A DNA stretch of 5,055 bases from Treponema_I sp045597345 (GTDB lineage Bacteria > Spirochaetota > Spirochaetia > Treponematales > Treponemataceae): positions 1 to 5,055 of the forward strand of contig JAZLJW010000223.1 of assembly GCA_045597345.1 (NCBI GenBank), read 5' to 3'. How positions within the stretch are numbered: position 1 is the stretch's first letter; the number at the start of each line of letters is the position of its first letter. A program made the translations under genes and the position numbers. This document shows positions 5,029-5,055 of the stretch, piece after piece. The notes beneath the pieces are model-generated. The model saw only the letters and a list, made by a program, of their open reading frames with translations, was not told where the DNA came from and did no database searches.

Positions 5029-5055
5029 TGGACGATGAGAGGATCGAACTCCCGA
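5029..5055 (-). tRNA. 3' end of a tRNA gene (partial, identity not visible)
   Basis: The reverse complement gives T-stem GGGAG, T-loop TTCGATC, T-stem CTCTC (one G/U), 3' acceptor strand ATCGTCC and discriminator A at 5029. The following bases are CCT, so the CCA tail is not encoded. The anticodon lies outside the window. The implied 5' acceptor strand is GGACGAT, which would fit several tRNAs, for example Val; I do not assign one. Confidence 0.85.

Overview
This window looks like an intergenic-repeat-rich stretch of a moderate-GC bacterial chromosome. A spirochaete of the genus Treponema is my best guess. That rests on an impression of similar hairpin-rich repeats in treponemes plus the mix of a sugar transporter and unknown small proteins. 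It is an inference, not something the sequence proves.

Layout. Positions 3-68 look like the last codons of a plus-strand gene. A hairpin-rich repeat follows (copy A, 85-401) and ends 7 bases before the stop codon of a minus-strand sugar:cation symporter gene of the GPH family (409-1836). The divergent intergenic region (1837-2003) holds a strong Shine-Dalgarno sequence for the transporter, two hairpins with the same CGGA loop, and a 38-codon open frame that overlaps the transporter start. A plus-strand gene of unknown function (2004-3059, perhaps starting at 2061) is followed a few bases after its stop by two tandem copies of the same repeat: B (about 3066-3285), which lacks a 97-bp internal module, and C (3283-3601), bounded by a 15-bp perfect inverted repeat. 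Next comes a compact plus-strand cluster: a macro-domain (ADP-ribose-binding type) protein (3647-4195), a 127-aa helical protein (4218-4601) and a 70-aa protein (4616-4828). The right edge holds an A-rich non-coding stretch, a rho-independent terminator with a UUCG tetraloop, and the 3' end of a minus-strand tRNA gene.

How it fits together. The transporter is a stand-alone uptake gene. The three-gene macro-domain cluster is probably one transcript, and its two small partners have no function I can recognise. The most distinctive content is non-coding. It is a family of elements of about 317-319 bp that sit right after stop codons. Between copies A and C the hairpin stems are unchanged while the spacers vary, and one hairpin apex (CACGGATG) recurs on different stems in the transporter leader.
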